Source of the DNA: Taudactylus pleione
Lineage: Eukaryota; Chordata; Amphibia; Anura; Myobatrachidae
Direction: 5' to 3'
DNA length: 64,000 bases
Assembly (NCBI GenBank): GCA_031769625.1
Contig: JAUIMM010000211.1
Coordinates: 9,257,001-9,321,000 of the forward strand
The translations under genes were made by a program, and so were the position numbers. The notes under the pieces were generated by a model. That model worked only from the letters and a program-made list of their open reading frames with translations, was not told the origin of the DNA and ran no database searches. Shown here piece after piece: positions 54,039-63,689 of the stretch (within the stretch, counting starts at the first letter, position 1; each line of letters begins with the position of its first letter).

Positions 54039-55912
54039 TAGAGATGAGCGGTTCGGATTCTGTGGAATCCGAACCGCTCCGAACATTGGGGATCCGAGTC
54101 CACCCGAACCCTGTTCGGGTGTTCACCGCCTGACTCGGATCCCCGTTCGGGGCCGAACGGCGGCCGCCTGATGTCGGATTCTCACTAGAGAATCCAACAT
54201 CAGGTCTCCTCGCGTGTAGGGCAGAGCGCAGTGATAGCGCTCTGCCCTACACAGACACAGACACACAGCCGCCAGCGGCAGCTGTGTGTTTGTTACAGCA
54301 GCCAATGAGAGTCACAGACTCTCATTGGCTGCTGCATGGAGGGAGCCGGCTGGAGCTCACACATGAGCTCCGTCTTCCGGCTCCCTCCTCAGCGTGTGAC
54401 AGAGCGGACGGCGCGGGAGCGGGGAATCAGGTAAGTTTTATTTTTTTTATTTTTTTACTTGTCAAAGGTCCGGGGGCGCTACTGGGGGGGGGGTCTGCAC
54501 TACTGGGGGGGTCTGCTACTGGGGGGGCCATACTACAGAGGGGCCTGCTACTGGGGGGGCTATACTACTGGGGGGGTCTGCACTACTGGGGGGGGGTCTG
54601 CTACTGGGGGGGGCAATACTACTGGGGGGGCCATACTACAGAGGGGCCTGCTACTGGGGGGGATATACTACTGGGGGGGCCATACTACTGGGGGGGATCT
54701 GCACTATTGGGGGGCCATACTACAGAGGGGCCTGCTACTGGGGGGGCTATACTACTGGGGGGGTCTGCACTACTGGGGGGGGTCTGCTACTGGGCGGGGC
54801 TATACTACTGGGGGGGCCATACTACAGAGGGGCCTGCTACTGGGGGGGCTATACTACTGGGGGGGTCTGCTACTGGGGGGGCCATGCTACTGAGGGGCCT
54901 GCTACTGGGGGGGGCCATACTACTGGGGGGGCTTACTACTACTGGGGGGGCTGCTACTGGGGCAGCCTACTACAGGGGGGGCCATACTACAGGGGGGGCC
55001 CATACTACAGGGGGGGCTACTACTGGGGCAGCCTACTACTGGGGGGGCCTGCTACTGGGGCAGTCTACTACTGGGGGAGCCATACTACTGGGGGGGCATA
55101 CTACTGGGTGGCATGCTAATGGGGGGCATACTACTGGGGGGGCCTGCTAATGGGGGGCATACTACTGGGGGGGCCTGCTAATGGGGGGCATACTACTGGG
55201 GGGCATTCTACTGGGGGCACTGCATAGTGGACCCTACTACTAAGGGGACTGCATAGGGGGCACCACTGCTGGGGGACATTGTGTAAGGGACACCGCTACT
55301 GTGGGCATTGTGTAAAAGGGTCACTACTGTGGGCATTGTGTAAAAGGGGCACTACTGTGTGTCGTAACATAAATAAGAGACACTACTTTATGGTGTAATG
55401 TGAATAAGGCCCTATGTGCGGTGTAATGCTAATAAGATTGTGCACTGTGACTCCTAGGGCCGTAGCCCACTTTGTAAACAAGTACTGTGACTCTGCTGGC
55501 CGTACCCCACTGGGTGGGTGCACTACTTTTCATTTCTGCCACTGCTGTGTGGCAATGTGTCATAGATGTGCTTTATACTGTGGTGTCTGTGTCGTTGTGC
55601 CGCTGCTTTGTCGCTTAGTAACCAGTCAGCTCACTGCAACCTTTGGCCAATAATGTTGAAAACAATATTATAAGCTGTGATATGGTCTAAATTGACTGGA
55701 AATTAATGTTATTGTGGTTAATAATACTCTAGGAAGAAAAAAAAGACCAATTTATGTGATTTTAGCTTTTTTTGTCAATTTTTGTAAAAAAATCCAAATC
55801 CAAATCCAAAGCCAGTCACCGCAGTTTGGCAAATCCAAATCCAAAGCCGGACGACGAATTAGAACCAAATTCAAATCCAAATCCGGCAAAAATGGTCCGG
55901 CGCACATCCCTA
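54039..55912. mobile_element. Non-autonomous hAT, 1874 bp, TSD CTCACCAG
   Basis: Ends TAGAGATGAGCGGTTCGG and CCGGCGCACATCCCTA. Perfect 8-bp TSD CTCACCAG at 54031-54038 and 55913-55920. It lies in the LTR at a point where the sister LTR has an intact CTCACCAGTGCC. The interior has hairpins (GGTTCGGATTCTGTGGAATC, CACCCGAACCCTGTTCGGGT), then a G-rich array. No transposase. Confidence 0.95.
54478..55330. repeat. G-rich CTACTGGGGGGGCC minisatellite in the hAT
   Basis: Units such as CTGCTACTGGGGGGGCCATA and CTACAGAGGGGCCTGCTACT repeat irregularly over 850 bp, then grade into GGGCACTACTGTGGGCATTG units. Very similar in design to the array in the unrelated-ended hAT at 40154. Confidence 0.85.
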
Positions 55913-55945
55913 CTCACCAGTGCCATCTCTGGTGATACTGCCACA

Positions 55946-55961
55946 TATCCCCCTCCCCAGA
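55946..55961 (-). promoter_or_regulatory. Polypurine tract of the LTR element
   Basis: The minus strand reads TGGGGAGGGGGATA immediately before the 3' LTR start TGTGGCAG. This is the expected position of the plus-strand primer. Confidence 0.75.
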
Positions 55962-56341
55962 TTGAAACCCCTGGGTTCAGCGACATGGAATGAGGCATTC
56001 TCATGACGATGTCCCTCTTCACTCTCCTCATGAGGGAAATCAACTGTATCCACAGTCATACAGACTCTTGTGATCTCTGGGGGTCTCATCCTCCAGATTC
56101 CAGAATTTATTTTCCTCCAAACTTTATTCCACACTTTATTGTAGCAATGGTACTTCTTGCTTGTCTAACCTTTAACCTTCAGCCTTAAAGCCCTGTATTG
56201 GCTACTGGCATATTTCACTGATAGCTCCTCTTCTTTCAAGGGGTCAGCAGTATCCTGAGAGTCAGCAGCATCACAACTTCTGGACCTTGGCTTTATGTCA
56301 ACAGACCATGTACTGGCACTGCCACCCTCAGATTCCAGACT
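55946..56341 (-). pseudogene. Frame beyond the first UAG, running into the LTR
   Basis: After the TAG at 56344-56342 the same frame is open for 58 codons (SLESEGGSASTWSVDIKPRS … KYASSQYRALRLKVKG), meets a second TAG at 56167-56165, and is then open again (TSKKYHCYNKVW … EPRGFNLGRGICGSITRDG) through the polypurine tract into the LTR. It stops only inside the inserted hAT. In the other LTR the corresponding frame stays open for about 145 codons. Confidence 0.5.
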
Positions 56342-57589
56342 CTAATGTCCACATAGGATACTTGAGTATTTACTCCATTGATCCACAGAATTTATCTCAT
56401 GGCTTTGATGGCTATCTGCCACTTCATTAAGGTATAGATCTCTTGGACTTTCTTGTGCTCCCGAATTTTGAGCCTTGAAAATCTGATGAACAATATCAAC
56501 ATGTTCCATCAGCACAGGTTGAAGTTCACTCTCCACGGAAGTCTTCATTTTCTGTCTAGCTGGACTAGTTTCTTCAAGCTTTATCATGTGAGACCACCCC
56601 ACTTCCTCATAGACAAATCCAACAGCACTGCAAATTCCATCCTGCTTGCATGAATGCATTGTTTCACATACATGAGTATTATTCTTCATAAGACTCTCAG
56701 AATTAACTTTCTCCAAGGTTCTGCTTTGCCTTACAAAACTGTGTGATTGAGTCACATTCTCATCACTCTGAACATGCGGCAACAAGAGAGTCTCAGCCTT
56801 TGTAGCCATCACTATCTTCGTAGAATTTTGTACATCCTGTACCTTTACTACACAGGTCATGTGATCACCATCTGTATACGTCAATTCTTTATTATCAACT
56901 TCGGACACAGTTTTGCAATATGGATCTGTGCCCCTTTTGGAGGACTTCAAGTTCATACCCTCAGCTATCACTGTAAGCTGAAAGTCACTGCAAGGAATCT
57001 CATCCACTTTTCCAAGACGAACCTTTTTGGAATTTCCCAACTCCGATACTTCTGTCCCTTCTTGTAAACTGGTATCGTTAATCAGGACATCTCTATGGTC
57101 CCGTTGCTGCTGAAAGACATAACTCTGGAACATCTTACTTAGTTCCGGCAATTCACTGTTTGTCCGCTGCTCACCACACAAGACACTCTGTACCGGTAGC
57201 ATACCACTCTGCGCGCCAGCCTTTTCAGGACCAACCTGTAACAATTGCTGCTTGTCTTTATGTACTTCTGCCACACTGGGTTCAGTGAAGACATCGGACA
57301 CCATTTTGGGTCCAGAATCCAACTTCAGAATGTTATTTAACTTCTTTTCCTCTTCTGATTTTCCCAATACCATGTGGAACTTTTTCTGAGCCATAGACAG
57401 CTGCTCTTCCAGATGGGCAATTTTCACCATGGTGCTTTCCAACTTGCTCTCCGATTGCAGTAGATTGCGCTCCACGACTTCAAATTCAGCAACTCTCAAC
57501 TTTTGTACAATTATTTCAGACTCTGCCATGTTTAATTCACTTTGCAACTCCAGTTCTTTGGTACTCCTCTCAACTTGGAATCTTTGCAA
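56342..57589 (-). CDS. Coiled-coil protein, C-terminal segment, unrecognised
   Basis: 415 codons. Residues 1-95 have strong heptad-like spacing of Leu/Val/Ile (KELELQSELNMAESEIIVQK, KIAHLEEQLSMAQKKFHMVL), so a long parallel coiled coil is likely. The rest is polar and Ser/Glu-rich without a recognised fold (for example QSVLCGEQRTNSELPELSKM, YTDGDHMTCVVKVQDV). Upstream, the coil continues in other frames across 57600-57883, so the Met at 57589 is probably internal. There is no RT, protease or integrase motif. It may be a structural (Gag-like) protein or a captured host coiled-coil sequence. It is not frameshifted within these 415 codons. Confidence 0.55.
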   Translation of the reverse strand: MQRFQVERSTKELELQSELNMAESEIIVQKLRVAEFEVVERNLLQSESKLESTMVKIAHLEEQLSMAQKKFHMVLGKSEEEKKLNNILKLDSGPKMVSDVFTEPSVAEVHKDKQQLLQVGPEKAGAQSGMLPVQSVLCGEQRTNSELPELSKMFQSYVFQQQRDHRDVLINDTSLQEGTEVSELGNSKKVRLGKVDEIPCSDFQLTVIAEGMNLKSSKRGTDPYCKTVSEVDNKELTYTDGDHMTCVVKVQDVQNSTKIVMATKAETLLLPHVQSDENVTQSHSFVRQSRTLEKVNSESLMKNNTHVCETMHSCKQDGICSAVGFVYEEVGWSHMIKLEETSPARQKMKTSVESELQPVLMEHVDIVHQIFKAQNSGAQESPRDLYLNEVADSHQSHEINSVDQWSKYSSILCGH

Positions 57590-57883
57590 CTGGTTCTGTT
57601 CTGGTTCTCATTCTGTTCTTGCAATTCCAAGCCCTGCCATGGGCAAGGTTAAGCTCTCTCTCCAAAGATTCACTTTGCTTGGCGGCTTTATGCAGACTTT
57701 CCTCCAGAAACACATTTCTCTCCGTCAGACATTCTGAAACTGCTCTAGCTGCAGCTAAATTGAATTAGAGAGTTTGCACTTGCTCCTTACAGCCAACTTC
57801 AAGATGAACCATCTCCATCTCTTTTCCTTCACGGTCAGTTTCCCACTGAGTGCGAGTCTGCAACATCTGGAGATAGTTCTCTT
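57590..57883 (-). pseudogene. Coiled-coil segment with two frame changes
   Basis: Three pieces in different phases read EVKENYLQMLQTRTQWETDR, then AARAVSECLTERNVFLEESL and HKAAKQSESLERELNLAH, then LQEQNENQNQLQ leading into the next frame. Indels near 57762 and 57640 account for this. Composition (Glu, Gln, Leu) continues the coil on both sides. Confidence 0.55.
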
Positions 57884-58426
57884 TTACTTCACAAAATTTT
57901 TCCGCCAGAGAGTTTTTCTCCAATTCACAATCTTTAAGTTTACTTGAGCGGTCACAATTAAAGAGTCTTTTTCTTTTAACACCAGACTCAGATCCACCAC
58001 TTTCACTTGCGTGTGCTCTACATCACTCTGTCTCTGGACACATTCTTTCAACTCTTCTACTTCCTGCTGAAGTACCACACACTTTTGCTGCATTTCAACA
58101 ATATCTTGCTCTAATACATCATTCTTTGCTAGGAGCACATCATTCATATACTTTGTAACACATTGGAAAATTTTAGCCTCCTCAAGGCGTTCAGACATAA
58201 CCGCTAATTTAAGGTCTGTCTCTTTAAGAACTTCAACTCTTTTTTCTTCTTCTTGCACCAATGCTATTTTCAAAGACGACAACTCACTCTGTAATGTCTT
58301 TTCATTTTGCGCATACAAAAGCTTCTCTTTTGTAGACTTGTTCTCCAAGTCACTTATCTGGTCGCAATAGCGCATATGTGTTTCACGCCAAACTTCACAC
58401 AGAGTAAGCTTTTTCCATGCTGACAT
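57884..58426 (-). CDS. Coiled-coil protein, central segment
   Basis: 180 codons with heptad-like blocks: CDQISDLENKSTKEKLLYAQ, KTLQSELSSLKIALVQEEEK, VLQQEVEELKECVQRQSDVE. It starts 10 bp after the stop of the 58436-58705 frame, in another phase, so it is best seen as the next part of the same broken gene rather than a separate protein. No motif identifies a family. Confidence 0.55.
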   Translation of the reverse strand: MSAWKKLTLCEVWRETHMRYCDQISDLENKSTKEKLLYAQNEKTLQSELSSLKIALVQEEEKRVEVLKETDLKLAVMSERLEEAKIFQCVTKYMNDVLLAKNDVLEQDIVEMQQKCVVLQQEVEELKECVQRQSDVEHTQVKVVDLSLVLKEKDSLIVTAQVNLKIVNWRKTLWRKNFVK

Positions 58427-58435
58427 AGTCCTCTC

Positions 58436-58705
58436 CTAGTGGACCTTGCACCATACACTGACCACACACACACTAACATCTTTATTCTGCTTTTTAAATG
58501 TCTCTTTCAATGGAATAACACTGTTTACCCCATCAATTTGAAAGGATTTACCACAGAGGATTTCAAACAGCTTTAAATCCCTTCCATGTAAGCGACTTTC
58601 TTCACATTCAGACTGTAAACTCCAGACCGGATTTTCCATCTCTCTAGACGGAGAATGAACCTTTGTAGGTGGTCTACCTTTAGAATTTTTCCTTTTATTT
58701 CCCAT
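58436..58705 (-). CDS. Start of the coiled-coil protein
   Basis: The Met at 58705 (GGAATCATGG, a good Kozak context) is preferred over an upstream in-frame Met at 58726. It gives MGNKRKNSKGRPPTKVHSPS, a very basic start with Gly at position 2, followed by ENPVWSLQSECEESRLHGRD and a globular-looking KLFEILCGKSFQIDG. The frame stops at 58436 after Cys/Val-rich codons that look like out-of-frame reading. Together with the following segments it would make a protein of roughly 750 residues up to the first UAG. Family unknown. Confidence 0.45.
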   Translation of the reverse strand: MGNKRKNSKGRPPTKVHSPSREMENPVWSLQSECEESRLHGRDLKLFEILCGKSFQIDGVNSVIPLKETFKKQNKDVSVCVVSVWCKVH

Positions 58706-59088
58706 GATTCCGGGCACAAAATACACAGGAACAACTTGTTTTTGTTTTCACTGTATCACACTTTGTCTTCAAAAAGTATTTTCAACACAGCAAAACATTT
58801 TTCTTCATGTGGCACTGCAATTACCAGCATGTGTCAAACAGTCTCAATAGCCTTTCAATAGGAATCTCTGCTCCACACCACAATTGATTAGCCACACCTG
58901 ACTTAATGAGCTTGAGCAATTCACCAGGATAAACCACACAATTTATTTTAACCCCTCCAATGCTGAGGAAGTGCACATTTCTCTTCACAGACAATATACT
59001 TGAATACTTCTGTTTCTGGCAAACTTTGCATCTCCCATAAGCAAAACAATTCTCCAGCAATTTGTGTAACACTTATTTCTCTTCTTTT

Positions 59089-59181
59089 CTAAGGAAAAGA
59101 TGAACACTGCAGCAATAGTGTACACTTGCAGACAATTTTTTAGTTTAAACAAAGCCACACAACAAACTTATCTTCACTCAC
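59089..59181 (-). other. Possible 93-bp leader intron
   Basis: The minus strand has a canonical donor context GTCAAGGTG|GTGAGTGAAG at 59182/59181 and a pyrimidine-rich acceptor TTCATCTTTTCCTTAG at 59089, inside the 5' leader of the LTR element. Splicing is only predicted. Confidence 0.3.
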
Positions 59182-59304
59182 CACCTTGACGAGCATTCCA
59201 CCATGCAGGTGCAGTGAGTCTCCTTATGTCCAATTATGCTGTGCAATAAGCATCCATATTTCCATTTGTATTCTTGCGTAAAATTTTCGTGCGTAGAATC
59301 TTTT

Positions 59305-59324
59305 TACCCACATTTTCTACCACA
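59305..59324 (-). promoter_or_regulatory. Possible primer-binding site
   Basis: Directly after the 5' LTR end the minus strand reads TGTGGTAGAAAATGTGGG. The TGGTAG from 59322 matches the first bases expected for an initiator-Met tRNA primer; the rest matches poorly. Confidence 0.35.
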
Positions 59325-60129
59325 TGTAATAAGTTGGGGTAATTAGCTCAGTAGAGAGTGGATTGGTGTAGTGTTTAGGTGCTTAATGAGGGTCCACACA
59401 CAGCTTTCAAGTAAATAAATGGTTCATGACTTTTCAGCATGGAAAGTCAGGAAACAAACAGAAAGCAATAAACAACCTAACCCAGTGATTCCCAACCTCG
59501 GTCCTCAAGGCACACTAACAGTCCTGGTTTTAGTGATATCCATGCTTAAGCATAGATGGTTTAATCAAAATAACTAAGGTACTAATTAAGTCACCTGTGC
59601 TCAACTATGGCTATCCTTAAAACCTGGACTGTTAGTGTGCCTTGAGGACCGTGGTTGGGAACTCCTGACCTAGCCCCTATTTAGGGTATCTAACTCACTT
59701 CTTGAACCCTCTCTATAAGTGTGCAGCTAGTCTGCCAATATAGTCTCTCACAGTCTCTGTGCCTTCCCTGTATCCACCAGGTATATGGTAGGCCCTGGCT
59801 TCCTGAGTCTGCAGCCCCGCTGCTGCAATGTCACACAGTCTGAAAGGTTTATCGTCCCCCCTTGCCTCCTGCAAGGTCCAGACACAGGCCTCCTGGCCCC
59901 CAATGGCTCGCTTAGCTTCACTGGGCTCTCTGGCTGCTACAGTCTCACATAGACTGTTTCCAGCAGCAGCCTGACTGGTTTGCCTTCTCATCAGCTCACA
60001 CCTGAGCTCTCTCGACAAGGGAGCCCTTACAAACTTCCCAGAATCCTTTTCTTCTCTGTGTGGGTGGATCTCTCCTGCCCCACACAGAATCTGCTGCTCA
60101 CCAGTGCCATCTCTGGTGATACTGCCACA
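59325..60129 (-). repeat. 5' LTR, 612 bp without its inserted hAT
   Basis: Begins TGTGGCAGTATCACCAGAGA at 60129 and ends AACTTATTACA at 59325. It holds the 185-bp hAT at 59483-59667. A frame of about 145 codons (59713 to the LTR start) is open and corresponds to the frame entering the 3' LTR. Confidence 0.85.
59483..59667. mobile_element. Foldback hAT MITE, 185 bp
   Basis: CAGTGATTCCCAACCTCGGT and the matching ACCGTGGTTGGGAACTCCTG give near-complete arms that extend through GGCACACTAACAGTCC. TSD ACCTAACC/ACCTAGCC (59475-59482, 59668-59675) matches 7 of 8. The sister LTR has the uninterrupted AACAACCTAGTCCC. Confidence 0.9.
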
Positions 60130-60535
60130 ATACATAAACACAGACATACAAACACATGCAGGGTCACACATTCATACATACATAGACATACACATACAGA
60201 CAGGGTCACATACATACATACATACATACATACATACACACAGACATACATACACATGCAGCCAGGGTCACATACATATATACATACATACATACACATG
60301 CAGGCAGGGTCACACATTCATACATACATAGACACACAGATACAGGCAGGGTCACATACATACACACACACATACATACATACACACATACAGACAGGAA
60401 GGGTCACACATACATACAGGCAGGAAGGGTCACACATACATACATACATACAGGCAGGCAGGAAGGGTCACACATACATACATACATACAGGAAGGAAGG
60501 GTCACACATACAGTACATACAGGCAGGGGGGGTGA
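60130..60535. repeat. CATA/GGGTCACA minisatellite, right part
   Basis: CAGGCAGGGTCACACATACA-type units of about 40 bp with variable CATA runs, about 10 copies. Frames through it are artefacts. Confidence 0.85.
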
Positions 60536-60872
60536 TAGACATAACTACTGGGGTATAACCTCTCTTACCTTATTGTGGACCCTGCAACTTCTTCCTCGAC
60601 ATGCTGTTGTAGCCCCACCCCCTGCTGGGGTCAGATGAACATGTGCTGAGCTCCACCACTCAGGGCTCAGCACAAGCTCCTCTAGTGACCAGGAGTCTCT
60701 CACTAGAGCAGGAAGGCAGGACAGGAGCTGGTGTTGCTGCTGAGGACCCAGCACAGGCTTTCAGCTACTTGACAGCTGCTCCGGAGTCCGACTTCAGGGC
60801 GCCCTCTGGTAAGTAAGGCGCCTGGAGCTCGCGCTCCAGTGGAACTGCCCTCCCTATGCCTCTGCCCACATA

Positions 60873-61468
60873 GCTCTGAGAGACCCTGCTATATCCTGCA
60901 TTAGATGACAGCTGTCACCGCTTATACAAGCACCACTACCAACATACTGTACAGTACAATCACCGTCTGGTGATCTGTATACACCGCACAAGCTCAACTC
61001 TATGCAAGAGTCTGTGCCTAACTGTCAGTGCGGCTGTACAATCACATTACTGCTCAATAAGCCATCCCACTGGTTAAGCACTTGGCTGTTTGGTTACTTT
61101 GAGGCATCCGCTGGTGTTTACTATTACTCTGCTGTTACCATCGCCAATAGTATACACATATTAAACAGTAGGAGAATATAAATACTCTCAAAATGGGCAT
61201 TTCAGACTTTGCACATTCAGACGCACAGGTGTACACCAAGGAAGGACTTATAGCGGCATCTGCATAAAGTGGCAGAAGCAATACCTGCAATGTTGAAAGA
61301 GGAGTGCGCTACTGCACAGACTCCATCTTACTGTCCCTCCCGGGAGGCTTCCTTCCCTGTACCAAGATGGCCATCATAGTTTGACCTACGCAGAGCCATC
61401 TTGCCACTGTGTAGAGTGACATGGTGGGTGATGGACGTCTCCTACTTAGTTCCTAATAAGAGACCTGG
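60873..61468. other. No gene or repeat recognised
   Basis: No supported frame. Confidence 0.4.
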
Positions 61469-61933
61469 AGCCCGATTTATTACGAATCGCAACTGCGATT
61501 ACGCACGCAGACGGACGATTGTTGTGTACTGCACATGCATATGCATCGCAGTGAGCGTGTGCGAATGCACCACTGCGATCGCACTGCAACCACAGAGACA
61601 ACGCAGACCCAACACACAGTGATTGAGCTTTCGGGGGTGTTGACAGGTAACACGTACAGTAGGCGTCTCACTGTGTTTGAACGCCGTTACAGGGGCATGC
61701 ATAAATTAACCACTGCGATGGCATACGCAGCCTGAGTTTTCACTGCATGCTGGAAGTACAGCAATTTCTGAGTAAGGTCTGACCTTGTGCAATTGTGTGA
61801 GAGGCTCCAATATTACTTGAAGGTGGGCGTCTTTATGTTGGGCTGCGACGACATTGCGATTGCAAACATTAACATATTTTCGCAGTGGGTCTGCGAGCGT
61901 AATTGCGAGTTGTGATCCATAATGAATCAGGCC
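61469..61933. mobile_element. Family-B MITE
   Basis: About 35-bp arms: CCCGATTTATTACGAATCGC followed by AACTGCGATTACG, against CGTAATTGCGAGTTGTGATC and CATAATGAATCAGGCCCC. The interior has the GGGGCATGCATAAATTAACC block. CTGG is present at both edges. Confidence 0.75.
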
Positions 61934-62035
61934 CCTGGTAATTACCTGTTATTATTCTGTTCCAGCATCATGCTCCGGTTTGTCAGTTGTATGAGACCCT
62001 GCACCGCTCCATCACCAGTGCATATAGCGAAGTGA

Positions 62036-62909
62036 GGGCCTGATTCACAGATTAACGCTAATGCACTCGCAGCTGCATTCTCTCATGGATCGCAGTTGTT
62101 AAAAATTGCTAATGTCTTCCAAAGCAGATCCGAGCATAAGGACGCCCACTGCCGCCTTCTCATATCTGTTCAACGATGTGCAATAGTGTAAACATTGGTA
62201 CAGCATACTTGCCGACATTTCGGCAGGGGAATCCGGGAGGGGGCTGTCAAGTCCGTCCAGCAGGGAGGATGGAGGCGGGTCAAATAGGCGGAGCGGGGGC
62301 GGAGCGCCGACGCGATCCCGCCATAGTGGCCCCGCCCCCCCGCCTTATAATGCCAATATTACTGGCATTATAAGGCAGGGGGCGGGGCTACAATGACGCG
62401 GTTCAGCACGAATCGCGTCATCACACCCCCGCACCGCCCAATTTTGCAGCTGGTGCGGGGGTTAGCGGGGCTTTCCGGGGGACTTGCCTAGTCTTGCGGG
62501 GTGTCGGGAGCGGCACCCGATTTTCGGGAGGCTCCCGACAGTCCCGGGAGAGTAGGCAAGTATGTGGTACAGTCGACGCACATCGAGCAGTCTTGCAGCA
62601 TATAAGTCAACTCTGGCCAGTTCCAAACACTGCGGCTGTCCTGACACGCAGAGAGCTCTCATGCTGCGAAGGAGATCGCAGTGGCTAATTTATGCACGCC
62701 TATGAAACTGAGTTTAAATGGTCCGACACGCCTGCGTTTTTCTAACCACCCCCCCGTTACCTCCCCCAAAAGCTGACTACCTGTCACTCACTTTGCAAGT
62801 AAGTACTCTGTGAGAGCGTAAATGCAAAACAATCGCTGTGAGTGCGCAGTGCTAACAATCGCTCGATCTGCGGAAATATCGGTATTGCGGACATCTCTCA
62901 ATCAGGCCC
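62036..62909. mobile_element. Family-B MITE, TSD TGA, split by a hAT
   Basis: GGGCCTGATTCACAG start and CTCAATCAGGCCC end, with TGA at 62033-62035 and 62910-62912. About 510 bp once the 361-bp hAT and its TSD copy are removed. Confidence 0.8.
62204..62564. mobile_element. Non-autonomous hAT, 361 bp, TSD TGGTACAG
   Basis: Ends CATACTTGCCGAC and GTAGGCAAGTATG. Perfect 8-bp TSD TGGTACAG at 62196-62203 and 62565-62572. The interior holds an inverted GCCAATATTACTGGCATTAT-type stem and TTCGGGAGGCTCCCGA. Fragments of the same family are at 8460 and 63650. Confidence 0.95.
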
Positions 62910-62968
62910 TGAGTTCGGCTGTAGCTGCTATAGCCAAATAACCAACACCACTGGTTAAGTAACCGGGC

Positions 62969-63298
62969 CACTGGCATCACTAGGGGGGTGCGGGCCGCAC
63001 CAGGTGACACCATCCGAGGGAGGTGACACCAAAATAGCAGAGCGGCTCTGCTATTTTGGTGTCACCCCGTCGGATGGTGCCACCGAGCAGCCACAACGCA
63101 GAGAGAGGCAGCGGAGAGGCTGTGGGCTGTCCCCAGCAGCTGCCGGAGCGCTGGGTAAGCCCACTGTGTGCCGAGAACAGAGGGGGCGTGACATGCACAT
63201 ATAAGGGGCGTGGCCTCGCAGAGAGGCCACACCCTCTTGCATGCGATTAGGAGTCCTGCCAGCCGCACTTGGTGTCAGCAAAGTAAGTGACGCCGCTG
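62969..63298. mobile_element. hAT-like GTGACACCATC element
   Basis: CACTGGCATCACTAGGGGGG at the start; a foldback TGACACCAAAATAGCAGAGC/GCTCTGCTATTTTGGTGTCA near the left end; right end AGTGACGCCGCTG. Flanks AACCGGGC/AACTGGTT match 5 of 8. Same family as 46284-47938. Confidence 0.6.
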
Positions 63299-63639
63299 AA
63301 CTGGTTTGTTCATAGTTGGAGTCACCCGCCGGTGTGTGCCTACATAACAGGCAAATGACGTACACGCGGAGGCTGGAACATCCAACTCAGAACCAGAGCC
63401 CATAGTGCGTCAGAGAAGGACTAACGGGTCAATTCAGTCCTGCCAAAGTTTGGAACTCAGCAGTGGAATTCGTATGCTTATAGAAAGAGGTAGGTCCTCA
63501 CTGGGTAGGGGGCATGGCATGGCAGAGGTGGGCGGATGTGGGGCATGATGATGTGATGGCTCAGAGCTACGATGACGTGATACAACGGAAATTGCATCAT
63601 GGCCCTTCTGTGCCACCCACTTTGCAGTTGGGAGAGCCA

Positions 63640-63688
63640 CATGACTATTGGGTTCCTCCTGGCCAATCTGGGAGGGTAGGCAAGTATG
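63640..63688. repeat. Right end of a CATACTTGCC hAT
   Basis: CCAATCTGGGAGGGTAGGCA then AGTATG matches the end of the 62204 element. The left end is not found, so the extent is unknown. Confidence 0.5.
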
Positions 63689-63689
63689 T

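Larger units (their letters stand above)
53451..55945 (-). repeat. 3' LTR, 613 bp without its inserted hAT
   Basis: On the minus strand it begins TGTGGCAGTATCACCAGAGA (55945) and ends AGTTATCACA (53451), giving TG…CA ends. Removing 54039-55912 and one TSD copy leaves 613 bp, against 612 bp in the other LTR. Single-base differences are scattered along the alignment. Confidence 0.85.
53451..60129 (-). mobile_element. Full-length LTR retroelement with coiled-coil cargo
   Basis: Two LTRs (53451-55945 including a hAT; 59325-60129 including another) flank a 3.4-kb internal region. ATAC occurs on both outer sides (4-bp TSD, though the host is a CATA repeat). A purine run next to the left LTR and a TGG-initial site next to the right LTR set the direction as minus. 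The internal region encodes one long, broken coiled-coil frame. No protease, reverse transcriptase, RNase H or integrase motif was found, so it would need enzymes in trans. Confidence 0.8.
53213..60864. mobile_element. Outer hAT-like element, TSD CCCACATA, holding the LTR element
   Basis: Ends CAGAGGAGTAGCATGTGG and CCCTCCCTATGCCTCTG are imperfect inverted repeats. A perfect 8-bp TSD CCCACATA lies at 53205-53212 and 60865-60872. Without the LTR element it would be about 970 bp and mostly a CATA/GGGTCACA minisatellite. No transposase. The match across 7.6 kb shows that everything between arrived inside one insertion. Confidence 0.8.

Noticed and set aside
54284..55150. 288-codon glycine-rich frame
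   Set aside because: Translation of the G-rich array in the 1874-bp hAT.
53646..60171. Independent gene duplicated at 53.7 and 59.8 kb
   Set aside because: The two frames are in the two LTRs of one element, which explains the duplication.
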